Below are positions 45,669 through 57,193 of a stretch of DNA of 64,000 nucleotides, in pieces. Made by a program: the position numbers and the translations under genes. Source of the stretch: Cryptomeria japonica (lineage: Eukaryota > Streptophyta > Pinopsida > Cupressales > Cupressaceae); assembly GCF_030272615.1 (NCBI RefSeq), contig NC_081408.1, forward strand, positions 605,111,673 through 605,175,672, given 5' to 3'. Under the pieces are notes generated by a model. The model was not told the DNA's origin and did no database searches. It was given only the letters and a program-made list of their open reading frames with translations. Every line of letters starts with the position of its first letter. Positions within the stretch are counted from its first letter, which is position 1.

Positions 45669-48600
45669 TGTCATGAATCGTATTCTTAATAATGTGCATT
45701 TTAAAGATTTAATGTGATTTTATGTATGCATTGAAATTAAAATAGATTTGAGCATTCATAATCTAGTTGTGAGGAAATATTATATGCATTTTTATTCCTG
45801 CAATTGATATGAAATTCGACATTTAGAATTCTTTAATTTGGGTTGTCAATACTAATAAACTATCGAGTGCAAGTGATGCAGGATCAGGTGAACGAGGTTG
45901 AAGGCGAGAACACAACTCAGGTAGAATTGTTTTTAACTAAATGACTTTGATGGAAAAAGGGAATCTCACACACCACATTAGAGAAAATATGCATATACGT
46001 TTATGTCTGCATTTATGAGTGAAATATTATGTTAATTTGACTATATAGGATGAAAAAATCGATTAATGATTTGAATTATATAGTGATTCTATGATTTCAC
46101 GTTCTTTTTGTGGAAATAATCAAAACTATAATTTATGTTCGATTTTTGGAATTATACTAGATTAGTACGTATTTTAAATATTAGGACTTTATTACAAACC
46201 TGTCTATTCAAAAGTGAATATAGTTCATGTTTAAATTATTTGATTATTTTTATATGACTAATTATATGAATATATATATTATAAACTTTAAATGTCTAAG
46301 TTTAATATTTACATTGTAAATTATGATAAAGTCGCATGTTAAAAGGTGGCGGGTTAGTTTTCATTTGAAAAACGACTATGTCGCACGACCAAAAGGTGGC
46401 CGCTTAGACTTCAGTTGACAAATGCATGTGGCCAAACAACTTGGAGTTAAAAACAACGACTACTAAGAGTCGATTGGTGGCATAAGGCAAAAATGATGGA
46501 CTAGACCATAAAAACCAACGATTAAATGCATAAATTGGATGATTCTAACGTTGAAACATAACATGCAAAGGACATAGACCATAGTTAATGTTAGAAAATG
46601 CATAGACCAGTGGAATTAAATTCAGAATTTTGAGTTCCAACGTGGATGTAATAGCAAGCATTCAGTTTGGAGCATAACAGTAGGAAACGTGGTCATGCAT
46701 GGAGCGTTAAATCTGCCATCATACATGTTAGAAACCCCAGTTAGACTCCTCCATTCCACGCAGCTAGAGGAAGACCCTCAGTGGTGGCATAAACCAAGCA
46801 AAGTGAGCCTCAACGTGTATGCTAAGGCATAGACCTAGCAAATATAACAAGAAAATCATTGAATACAAACACATAAGAGTTTGTTACACCTTCCAACCTC
46901 TCCATTCAACCGATAAGAGCTGCTATAATCATGATTAGGGAGAGTAGAAGCAGCAGATAACTTAGAAAAGAACTCATTTCATGGAGATCACGTAGAGATA
47001 GACCTCTATCATGGTAAACAACTGCAGGAAAGTGCTTTATAAACTGCAGTGAGTATAAGAAAACAGGCACGTGATGCCATAATAGTAGGATAATGAGCTA
47101 TAAGAAACCTTAGTATAGTTAAATCTTACACAATAATAGCAGAAAATACAACAAAGGATGCCATCTCTCTGAGACATGGAAGAGTAAGACGAGATGAAAG
47201 TAATAGACTCCTAAACAATTATTATCACCGAGCCTTTGAATAGGGAGAAATCCTAGGGAAAAATTGGATAAATAGAGGTGGGAGATGGGAGGAAAAGACA
47301 TTCATTCGCAAGCAAGGAAGGACGATAGATTCGTGAAGAGAATAATAGAATAGAAGAGAGGAATAGAGAAGATATTTTTAAAGTATCGAAGAGAGATAGA
47401 GATAAATTTGAGATAAGAGATAGGGATAGATTGGAGTTAGATTTGCGAGCAAGGCGTAACACTATTTGGCAAAAGAGCGTCAAAGTCGTACAACCGGTCC
47501 AAGCTTACAAGAGGTCGGAATTCTTTTATTTTGGTTATTATTTGGTATAAGAAAGTATGAAATTAGAAGTTTAGGTATAGAGTACGATTATTATTTACGA
47601 TTTTGCATATGTCGTTGTTTATTGGAAAAGCATTATAAATAGTTTAAAATAGAAATCATAGAGAAATAGATGTTAGTCAATCTAATTTTTATAGTAGTGT
47701 AAATTGTCTAAATGAATAGATTGTATTCCAATTAAGAACGTGTTTGCATACCCTTTTTGTTCATATATGAAACTAAATTCATGCATGTATAACACCTTAT
47801 ACAATGTATTATTTCTGGTTGAAAGATAGATTATGAAACTACTTTGCTAATGAAATTTTTAGTGTTATTTCAAATTAAGAAAGATTGTTTTCATTTAGAT
47901 GAATTAGACAAAATAATGTTAGTAAGGAAAATGATATTTCTATTTTTGTTTAAAAAGAAAGATTGTATTCTCAATTGTATTTGATTTTGAGGGAACCAAG
48001 CTAGGGATTGGCTTGAGTTAGGAAATTACCTTTCGGGACGGGTGCCGAATGTGGATGTTTTTTTGGAGAGAATAGTTGCTTTTTCCAACTATTATTTTGT
48101 TGTGCATGGCATTATACTCGACCAAGTTATTATTTGAATTATCCGTAGAAAATGATGGAAATTCCTTATTTTATGCTATCTACCACATCCTTGAATAATA
48201 GTGAATGCTTGTTTCTTAGAATGAAGTAGAAAAATGAAAATGCATATATTATCTAGGCATGCACCAGATTCCCTCTTGCTTTCAAATTCTTTGGTTAAAA
48301 AAATTCGTGTAGGGTCGGGTATTCTTGATTGACCAAGAATTCCGGGGAAGCGTAAGCTTCAAGGTTGGACGGAAAAAGTGCCTGATTCTTGTTCTCGTCT
48401 TTGTTCAAAGGACTGAAGGAAGCGACTCAGAATGGAGATCGACGGATGCATCTCACCTTCACTTTTCTTGTGTATACTTAAAGCAATTTAAAATCCTAAG
48501 TAGGAAATAAGGACTTATATGTTGAGAAATTTGTATTATTCATTTACATGATAATGATATATCTATGAATGTTTTTATATCCATATTTGATGTTTCCCTA

Positions 48601-48692
48601 TATTTTTTATGAAATAGACTTATTGTTTGAAATTTGAGTTTATTTATGAATAAAGAGTAGATTAGGTCTTATTCTTAATTTATGTCTTTACA
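45669..48692 (+). repeat. Chromovirus 5' LTR (3024 bp)
   Basis: It starts TGTCA and ends TTTACA. The 3' LTR is collinear throughout. Small open frames within it occur identically in both LTRs and are not considered genes. Confidence 0.95.
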
Positions 48693-48695
48693 TTT

Positions 48696-48708
48696 TGGTA
48701 TTAGAGCC
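48696..48708 (+). promoter_or_regulatory. Chromovirus primer-binding site
   Basis: TGGTATTAGAGCC, 3 nt after the LTR, differs by one base from the initiator tRNA-Met complement TGGTATCAGAGCC. Confidence 0.88.
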
Positions 48709-48794
48709 TAGGTTTTATAACACTGGGACCTATATGAGTCACTTCGCTAAGATGAATTTGGAGATTAATAGCTTTATGTTGAAACATTACAGAA

Positions 48795-49188
48795 ATGGTG
48801 CGTATTAAGCAGACAACTCGAAAGTCCGTAGCTGGGTATGCCCATTACCTGAGGGTCAAGAAGGATCCTCAATCTCCTGTAAAGCCGGTTTTGGATGACG
48901 TTCCTTCTGAAGTGAAACCAGCCCCTGAAGAAAGTGTTGCGATAGAAAAAGACCCCACTGAATGTCTTACTGAGAAGACTATTCTTGTAGAAGAAAAAGA
49001 GCCTGAGTTAGAATACTCACCCATAAGGCCAATTGTCATAAGTTCTGAAGAATCTGAGGAATATACTCCTCTAAGTTTTAATGAATCTGAGGGCTATACC
49101 CCTCTGAGTGAGACTAAATCTGAAGGTTATACTCCTTTAAGTTAGTGAGTCTGAAGAATACTCTCCCCTGATGCCTCCGGATGAGTGA
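48795..49188 (+). CDS. Chromovirus ORF0: small protein with histone H3 tail-like N-terminus and acidic YTPLS repeats
   Basis: The ATG at 48795 opens 116 codons to a TAG at 49143-49145. The N-terminus MVRIKQTTRKSVAGYA aligns without gaps to the H3 tail, matching R2, K4, Q5, T6, R8, K9, S10, G13 and A15 (9 of 15). The middle is acidic and Pro-rich. The C-terminus has repeats of an ESEGYTPLS-type unit (three, about 49050-49142). A fourth appears after the stop in another frame (to 49188), as if a 4-nt duplication (TAGT) broke the ORF. It lies between the PBS and gag (49575), in its own frame. A short upstream ORF (MSHFAKM..., from 48736) overlaps its start. No known family; whether it is made, and how, is unknown. 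Confidence 0.6.
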
Positions 49189-49574
49189 TGTAATGTGTTA
49201 CAACATTTCTATTATAGATAAATATGTCTTCTTTCTATTTTCAATAAATAAAGATTTCTTCCTTTTTATTATAAAGTTGAGTTAAATATTTTGTTTTCTT
49301 GTAAGATTCCTATGATGATATTTATATGTATTTTGAACCTAACTTATGTTATAAACTTGAATGAAGTGGATTTGAAAATTATCTAATATTGCCATATTAT
49401 AATTTTATATAGTTCCCAATAGTAGTGAATAGGGGTATTTAATCTCTTTAGTTATTTTATAAGGCTAGATGTTAGGGAGCATGATAGAAGTTACGAAAGT
49501 CCTAACATTGCAAATATGTTTCTTTTTCGCTAAGAAATATTGACATTTCCCTGATGCAGAATTATTAAATAGAA
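49189..49574 (+). other. Spacer between ORF0 and gag
   Basis: AT-rich, no coding. A splice-acceptor-like CCCTGATGCAG (about 49549-49559) precedes the gag ATG, and donor-like GTAAGA occurs near 49302. Gag expression by splicing is possible but not shown. Confidence 0.4.
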
Positions 49575-50651
49575 ATGGCCTCAAGAACCACAAGGGTTGG
49601 GTCGAGTAATGGGAACGAAAGGCTAGATCAAATCCTTGATCTACTTAATCAACAAAGTGCAAGAATGAATGATCTCGAACAGGAGGTTCGAAGGGTTGGA
49701 GAAGTCCAACAGGAAGCCCCAAGGGTTGAGGAGCAACCAGATAACCAAGCCAGAATAGAAGAGGAGTTGGCAAAAGATTTAAAAAGGATAGCCCGGCCAA
49801 AGTTTGATGGAAAAACAATTGGCGATGGTGCAGAGGCATGGGTAATTGAAATGGAGAAATATTTTGGTCTCCGCAACATGTCAAATGAAACCAAGGCAGT
49901 TTGGGCTTCTTATCAGTTGTTTGGTGAAGCTGCTACTTGGTGGGACAACGAAAAGTCAGAAAGGAAACTGCAACCAAGAGAGATCACTTGGGATTTGTTC
50001 TTGCAATCCTCCAGGAAGAGGTGGCTTCCTAAGTTATTCTTCGACAAGAAGATGACAGAATTTTAAAACCTTACTGAAGGTAATATGTCGGTAACACAAT
50101 ACTGGGAGAAGTTTACTAATCTCCTTAAGTATGTTCCGCAATACTAGATGGATGAAAGATTCCGCATCCGAAAGTTCATTTTGGGTTTAAGAGCCCATAT
50201 AGGAGCGGAGGTGGATATCCATAATCCATTAACTATTGAGGAGGTATTTGAGAAGGCGACTAAGCAAGAGCAAAAATTGCAGCAGTTGGGGAACTTTCGA
50301 AAGAATGTGAACAATCGACCAAATTTTGGGAATAGGAACTTCCAAAGGAACAATAATGGCAACAATCAGCAGATAAGAAATCTTAAGAGGGGACCCAACA
50401 CTTAGGAAAGAGGAAGAGTGAATCAGGATGGAAACAAGCAACCAAATAATAACACCAATGCCCGACAGAATGTGGAGAGAGGAAGGTCAGGTGGCCATCC
50501 CGGACCTAGGGATGGGTGTTATAATTGTGGAGGGATTCATTACGCCTCCAATTGTCCACAACGTACCCCTGCACAGAGAGGAGCATATTAGCAAGGAGCC
50601 CCTCAACATCAGATTCACACTGCGGTCGACAATCGTCAAGCTGATTTCCTA
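49575..50651 (+). pseudogene. Chromovirus gag
   Basis: The ATG at 49575 starts a Gag with an N-terminal coiled coil (about residues 15-45), a core (WVIEMEKYFGLRNMSN, EAATWWDNEK, ITWDLFL) and a C-terminal zinc knuckle CYNCGGIHYASNC (about 50518-50556), preceded by an Asn/Gln/Arg-rich basic segment. Gag forms the virus-like particle and packages element RNA. Stops at 50064-50066, about 50145-50147, 50403-50405 and near 50589 break one otherwise continuous frame. Gag and pol share this frame, as is usual in chromoviruses. Confidence 0.9.
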
Positions 50652-51000
50652 GCCGCACCTATCCAGATTACGGGTAAGCTCTTTGGACAAACAGTTTCTA
50701 TTTTAATAGATACATGAGCTACTGAATGCTTTATTGATCCAAACGTAATTTCTAGAATATTTGTTAAACCTGGTTATATTTCAAATTCATGGATGGTTCA
50801 GTATGGAAATCGAGCAGTTTAGAGGGTAGATACTTGTCTATTTTGTAGTGAATTAGAACTTCCTAGTTTCCAAACCCAAGTTAACCTTTATGTTGCACCA
50901 CTAGGATCAAATGATGTGATCTTAGGTATAAATTGGTTGACTGAACATAAAGCCATAGTGAACTGTGAAGATAAGGTCATCAGTTGCATTGATGATTTTG
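50652..51000 (+). pseudogene. Chromovirus protease
   Basis: An aspartic protease region begins about 50665. The active-site segment reads SILIDT-stop-AT: the Gly codon of D-T-G has become TGA (about 50717). The hydrophobic VILGINWL motif (about 50908-50940) near its end is kept. The enzyme would process Gag-Pol. A second stop lies at about 50820. Confidence 0.85.
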
Positions 51001-52100
51001 GGAATTTCGTTGAAATTTTCGGATCTCAAAATCCTCTTGAATTGAGATACATTTCGGCAATGCAACTCAAGAAGGCCCAAAGAAAAGGATGTTCCATCAT
51101 TGTTGTCATGGTTAATGATTTGAATAATGTAGAAAAAAGTCCTAAAGATTATCCTGTCCTTGCAGAGTTTCTAGATGTCTTTCCAGAAGATCTTACCAAG
51201 TTACCACCTAAGAGAGAGTTCGATTTTTCTATAGAACTCTTACCTGGAATGAAGCCGCAATCTAAAGCTCCATACAAAATGACAACAACAGAACTATATG
51301 AGCTTAAGGCTCAATTGCAAGAGTTGCTTAAGCAAGGTTTTATTAGACCAAGTGTATCCCCGTGGGGTGCACCGGTGATTTTTGTAAAGAAGAAAGATGG
51401 TACTTTGAGGTTATGCATTGATTATAGGATGTTGAACAAAGTAACTATCAAAAACAGATATCCTCTACCAAGGATAGATGAATTATTTGATCAAATGAAG
51501 GGTGCATCTGTATTCTCCAAGATTGATCTTCGATCCGAATATCATCAGTTAAGGATTAAGGATGAAGATATTCCTAAAACTACATTTCGAACAAGGTATG
51601 GGCACTATGAATTCACAGTTGTACCATTTGGTTTAACCAATGCCCCAACAACATTCATGAACCTCATGAATAGTATTTTCAGAGAATACTTGGATGATTT
51701 TCTTTTAATCTTCATTAATGACATATTGATCTATTCTAAGAATGAAGAAGAACATAAGAAGCACCTAAGGATAGTTTTGCAATGATTGAGAGATCGTAAG
51801 CTTTACGAGAAATTCTCTAAGTGTGTCTTCTTTCAGGAAAAGGTGCATACTTAGGTCATGTCATATCCGCTGAAGGAATTTCAATTGATCCTGCAAAGAT
51901 AGAAGCAATAATAGATTGGCCAACACCTCCATATGTTTAAGAAGTTCGAAGTTTTATGGGACTTGCAGGATATTATAGAAAATATGTGGAAGGGTTTTCC
52001 AGGATAGCAGCACCAATTACCTCACTACAAAAAAAAGGAAAAAAGGTTTGAATGGACTGAGAAGTGTGAGGAATCATTTCAATTCCTGAAGCAGAAATTG
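51001..52100 (+). pseudogene. Chromovirus reverse transcriptase
   Basis: Reverse-transcriptase motifs are clear: [31 protein letters not shown] (DLR) and [11 protein letters not shown]. The catalytic box usually FIDD reads FIND (about 51711-51722), losing the first of the paired Asp residues. The frame ends at 51783-51785, then a one-base deletion (about 51843) and a one-base insertion (about 52035) compensate each other. The domain continues through [10 protein letters not shown] and [17 protein letters not shown]. Three defects make this enzyme inactive. Confidence 0.92.
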
Positions 52101-52500
52101 ACAACAACACCAGTATTAACAATACCAGATCCCAATGGACATTTTGTAGTAATTACAGATGCCTCGGGTGAAGGTGTGGGAGCAGTGTTGATGCAAGAAG
52201 AAAAGGTGGTTGCGTTTGAATCACGAAAGATAAAGCAATATGAGATGAATTATGCTCCGCATGATTTAGAACTTCTAGCTATTGTGCATGCATTGCAAAT
52301 GTGGAGGCATTACCTTTTAGGGAAACCTTTTGAGCTAAAAACGGATCATTTAGGATTGAAGTATATTTTTACACAACCTAACCTAAATGCAAGACAAAGA
52401 AGGTGGCTTGAGTTCCTAAGTGAGTATGACTTTGGTATTGAATATATCAAAGGGAAAGAAAATAGAGTAGTTGATGCTCTCAGGAGAAGAAGACACCTAT
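52101..52500 (+). pseudogene. Chromovirus RNase H
   Basis: This follows reverse transcriptase in the same frame. ITDASGEGVGAVL (first Asp), YAPHDLELLAIVHAL (Glu) and LKTDHLGLKYI (Asp) are the catalytic segments, all present. The domain would remove the RNA strand of the hybrid. This part is free of stops. Confidence 0.92.
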
Positions 52501-53966
52501 CTGCTATGGTTACAACAAAGACAAACTTGAAGCAACAAGTGTTTCAAAATCTTCCAGAAGATGAACATTATCTAAGGGTTAAACTAGCCTTGGAAAGAGA
52601 CTCTTCATATCATCGTTATGATGGATACGAGATAGAACTAGAGGGTATTTTGAGGTACCAAGGAAGGATGTACATACCAGAAGGGGGAGAATTGAGGAAG
52701 TTGATATTACATGAGATGCACAATACACCTTATTCAGGACACCCTGGAATAACAAAGATGGTAGCTGATCTAAAATCATTGTATTTCTGGCCTAGAATCA
52801 GAAACGAAGTGGTTGAGTATGTAGCACAATGTTTGGAATGTCAAAGAGTAAAAGATGAACATGTTCATCCAGTAGGACTTCTATTCCAACATGTTATACA
52901 AGAATACAAGTGGCAGGTAATCAGTATGGATTTTATCCAAGGATTACTGATGAGCAAGAATAAACATGACACTATCTTAGTAGTGGTGGATAAGTTGACT
53001 AAAGTTGCACATTTCATACCTGGGAATCTCAAGGATGGATCATTTGTTCTTGCCAAGAAATTTGTGCAAGAAATTTTTCGGTTACATGGTGTCAGAGAAA
53101 CCATAATATTTGATAGGGATACCAGGATGACTTCCAGATTTTGGACAACATTGAATGCAACATTGGGAACAAGGCTAAATTTTAGCTCAACATATCATCC
53201 TCAGACTGACGACCAAACAGAAAGGGTTAATCAGGTAGTGGAGGATCTTTTGCGAATGTATTGCATGGATCAGCAGTACAAATGGGAGGAGTACTTACCC
53301 TTAGTTGAATTTACTTACAACAAATCCTTTCATGCATCATTAGGGATGGCACCTTTTGAAGCACTCTATGGGTGAAAGTGTCGCGCACCTATCAGTTGGG
53401 ATAGACTAGAGGATAGGATCATTATTGGTCCAGATTTACTTAAGGAAATGGATGAGCAAATGGTGTTGATTAAGAGTAGATTGAAGGAAGCAGTTGACCG
53501 ATAGAAGAGTTATGCAGACTGAAATAGAACTTACAGGCAATTTGCTGTAGGAGATAAAGTCTTTTTGAGAGTCAAACCTCATAAGAGCTCTATCTCGTTT
53601 GGAAAATCATCAAAATTGGCTCCAAGATATGTGGGACCCTTTGATGTACTGGAGGTTATCAATCTAGTTGCTTATAGATTAGCTTTACCCCCTGCTCTAG
53701 CTCGAATCCATAATGTGTTTCATGTGTCTTTATTGAAACCTTACCATGCTGATGCATCTCATATTCTTGATTGGCAATCTTTACAGGTTCAGGATCCAAG
53801 GGTGGTACTAGTGGAGCCCATTTGAACCCTAGATTAGCGTAGTGTGAAGCTACATAGCAGAGATTTCACTCAGTATAAGGTTCAGTGGGACCAATATTCT
53901 GAGGATAGTAATACATGGGAGGATGTTGAGACGATTGACCGTCATTTTCCTCATTTTCTTTCTTAG
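52501..53966 (+). pseudogene. Chromovirus integrase with C-terminal chromodomain
   Basis: Zinc-binding HHCC region (HEMHNTPYSGHPGI ... CLECQRVK, 52710-52855). Catalytic core with D in ISMDFIQG (about 52925), D in IIFDRDTRM (about 53113) and E in QTERVNQVVEDL (about 53235), all kept. A stop at 53373-53375 replaces Arg in the YGRK context (CGA to TGA would explain it). Later stops occur near 53504 and 53521. The C-terminus has the GPFDVLEVI and [13 protein letters not shown] motifs. A chromodomain follows: VKLHSRDF...YKVQWDQYSEDSNTWEDVE...FPHF (about 53840-53966). In chromoviruses this module steers integration towards methylated-H3 chromatin. Confidence 0.92.
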
Positions 53967-54150
53967 GAAATAACTGCTATTTATTTTGGATATTTTGAAA
54001 CAATGATTTAAATTTTATGATGTAAACTTGGATAGCATGTGTGTTGTTGGTATTATTATTATTAGTTAATGTATGGTTGACATTTTTATGAGATATTATT
54101 GTTATGTGATTATTGACGAGTGGCAAGACATCGAGACGATGTCTCTTCCA

Positions 54151-54162
54151 AGAGGGGAAGGA
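54151..54162 (+). promoter_or_regulatory. Chromovirus polypurine tract
   Basis: AGAGGGGAAGGA directly precedes the 3' LTR. Confidence 0.88.
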
Positions 54163-57100
54163 TGTCACGAATCCTATTCTTAATAATGTGCATTTTAAAG
54201 ATTTAATGTGATTTTATGTATGCATTGAAATTAAAATAGATTTGAGCATTCATAATCTAGTTGTGAGGAAATATTATATGCATTTTTATTCCTGCAATTG
54301 ATATGAAATTCGACATTTAGAATTCTTTAATTTGGGTTGTCAATACTGATAAACTATCGAGTGCAAGTGATGCAGGATCAGGTGAACGAGGTTGAAGGCG
54401 AGAACACGACTCAGGTAAAATTGTTTTTAACTAAATGACTTTCATGGAAAAAGGGAATTTCACACACCACATTAGAGAAAATATGCATATACGTTTATGT
54501 CTGCATTTATGAGTGAAATATTATGTTAATTTGACTATATAGGATGAAAAAATTGATTAATGATTTGAATTATATAGTAATTCTATGATTTCACGTTCTT
54601 TGTGTGGAAATAATCAAAACTATAATTTATGTTTGATTTTCGGAATTATACTAGATTAGTACGTATTTTAAATATTAGGACTTTATTACAAACCTGTATA
54701 TTCAAAAGTGAATATAGTTCATGTTTAAATTATTTGATTATTTTTATATGACTAATTATATGAATATATATATTATAAACTTTAAATGTCTAAGTTTAAT
54801 ATTTACATTGTAAATTATGATAAAGTCGCATGTTAAAAGGTGGCGGGTTAGTTTTCATTTGAAAAACGACTATGTCACATGACCAAAAGGTGGCTGCTTA
54901 GATTTTAGTCGACAAATGCATGTGGCCAAACAACTTGGAGTTAAAAACAACGACTACTAAGAGTCGATTGGTGGCATAAGGCAAAAACGATGGACTAGAC
55001 CATTAAACCAGCAATTAAATGCATAAATTGGATGAATCTAACGTTGAAACATAGCATGCAAAGGACATAGACTATAGTTAATGTTAGAAAATGCATAGAC
55101 CAGTGAAATTAAATGCAAAATTTTGAGTTCCAACGTGGATGTAATAGCAAGCATTCAGTTTATAGCATAAAAATAGGAAACGTGGTCATGCATGGAGCGT
55201 TAAATCTGCCATCATACATGTTAGAAACCCCAGTTAGACTCCTCCATTCCATGCATCTAGAGGAAGACCCTCAGTGGTGGCATAAACCAAGCAAAGTGAG
55301 CCTCAACGTGTATGCTAACGCATAGACCTAGCAAATATAACAAGAAAATCATTGAATACAAACTCATAAGAGTTTGTTACACCTTCCAACCTCTCCATTC
55401 AACCGATAAGAGCTGCTATATTCATGATCAAGGAGAGTAGAAGCAATAGATAACTTAGAAAAGAACTCATTTCATGGAGATCACGTAGAGATAGACCTCT
55501 ATCATGGTAAACAACTGCAGGAAAGTGCTTTATAAACTGCAGTGAGTATAAGAAAATAGGCACGTGATGCCATAATAGTAGGATAATGAGTGATAGGAAA
55601 CCTTAGTATAGTTAAATCTTACACAATAATAGCAGAAAATACAACAAAGGATGCCATCTCTCTGAGACGTGGAAGAGTGAGAAGAGATGAAAGTAATAGA
55701 CTCCTAAACAATTATTATCACCGAGCCTTTGAATAGGGAGAAATCGTAGGGAAAAATTGGATAAATAGAGGTGGGAGATGGGAGGAAAAGACATTCATTC
55801 GCAAGCAAGGAAGGACGATAGATTCGTGAAGAGAATAATAGAATAGAAGAGAGGAATAGAGAAGATATTTTTAAAGCATCGAAGAGAGATAGAGATAAAT
55901 TTGAGATAAGAGATAGGGATGGATTGGAGTTAGATTTGCGAGCAAGGCGTAACACTATTTGGCGAAAGAGCGTCAAAGTTGTACAACCGGTCCAAGCTTA
56001 CAAGAGGTCGGAATTCTTTTATTTTGGTTATTATTTGGTATAAGAAAGTATGAAATTAGAAGTTTAGGTATAGAGTACGATTATTATTTATGATTTTGCA
56101 TATGTCGTTGTTTATTGGAAAAGCATTATAAATAGTTTAAAATAGAAATCATAGAGAAATAGATGTTAGTCAATTTAATTTCTATAGTAGTGTAAATTGT
56201 CTAAATGAATAGATTGTATTCCAATTAAGAACGTGTTTGCATACCCTTTTTGTTCATATATGAAACTAAATTCATGCATGTATAACACCTTCGTATACAA
56301 TGTATTATTTTTAGTTGAAAGATAGATTATGAAACTACTTTGCTAATGAAATTTTTAGTGTTATTTCAAATTATGAAAGATAGTTTTCATTTAGATGAAT
56401 TAGACAAAATAATGTTAGTAAGGAAAATGATATTTCTATTTTTGTTTAAAAAGAAAGATTGTATTCTCAATTGTATTTGATTTTGAGGGAACCAAGCTAG
56501 GGATTGGCTTGAGTTACGAAATTACCTTTCGGGACGGGTGCTGAATGTGGATGTTTTTTTGGAGAGAATAGTTGCTTTTTCCAGCTATTATTTTGTTGTG
56601 GATGGCACTATACTCGGCCGATTTATTATTTGAATTATCCGTAGAAAATGATGGAAATTCCTTATTTTATGCTCTCTACCACATCCTTGAATAATAGTGA
56701 ATGCTTGTTTCTTAGAATGAAGTAGAAAAATAAAAATACATATATTATCTAGGCATGCACCAGATTCCCTCTTGCTTTCAAATTCTTTGGTTAAAACAAT
56801 TCGTGCAGGGTCGGGTATTCTTGATTGACCAAGAATTCCGGGGAAGCATAAGCTTCAAGGTTGGGCGGAAAAAGCGCCTGATTCTTGTTCTCGTCTTTGT
56901 TCAAAGGACTGAAGGAAGTGACTCAGAATGGAGATCGACAGATGCATCTCACCTTCACTTTTGTTGTGTATACTTAAAGCAATTTGAAAGCCTAAGTAGG
57001 AAATAAGGACTTATATGTTGAGAAATTTGTATTATTCATTTACATGATAATGATATATCTATGAATGTTTTTATATCCATATTTGATGTTTCCCTATATT

Positions 57101-57188
57101 TTGTATGAAATAGACTTATTGTTTGAAATTTGAGTTTATTTATGAATAAAGAGTAGATTAGGTCTTATTCTTAATTTACTTCTTTACA
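54163..57188 (+). repeat. Chromovirus 3' LTR (3026 bp)
   Basis: It starts TGTCACG and ends CTTTACA, collinear with the 5' LTR with scattered substitutions, many of them C/T or G/A changes. Confidence 0.95.
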
Positions 57189-57193
57189 CTGTA
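57189..57193 (+). repeat. Target-site duplication, right copy (CTGTA)
   Basis: Perfect match to 45664-45668, immediately after the 3' LTR. Confidence 0.95.

Larger units (their letters stand above)
45669..57188 (+). mobile_element. Full-length Tekay/Del-like chromovirus (Ty3/gypsy, 11.5 kb), inactivated
   Basis: Order: 5' LTR (45669-48692), PBS, ORF0 with H3-like N-terminus, gag, protease, reverse transcriptase, RNase H, integrase with C-terminal chromodomain, polypurine tract, 3' LTR (54163-57188). Pol domain order and the chromodomain identify a chromovirus. Very long LTRs and the upstream ORF suggest the Tekay/Del clade; clade placement is inference. The LTRs differ by about 3% in the portion I compared, so insertion is not recent. 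It is nested inside a minus-strand unknown gene. Stops, two compensating frameshifts and active-site changes make it non-functional. Confidence 0.92.

Noticed and set aside
47119-47483. Minus-strand ORFs in the chromovirus 5' LTR, repeated at 55612-55976
   Set aside because: They are kept only because the two LTRs are copies of each other. No domain is present and both lie in non-coding LTR sequence.
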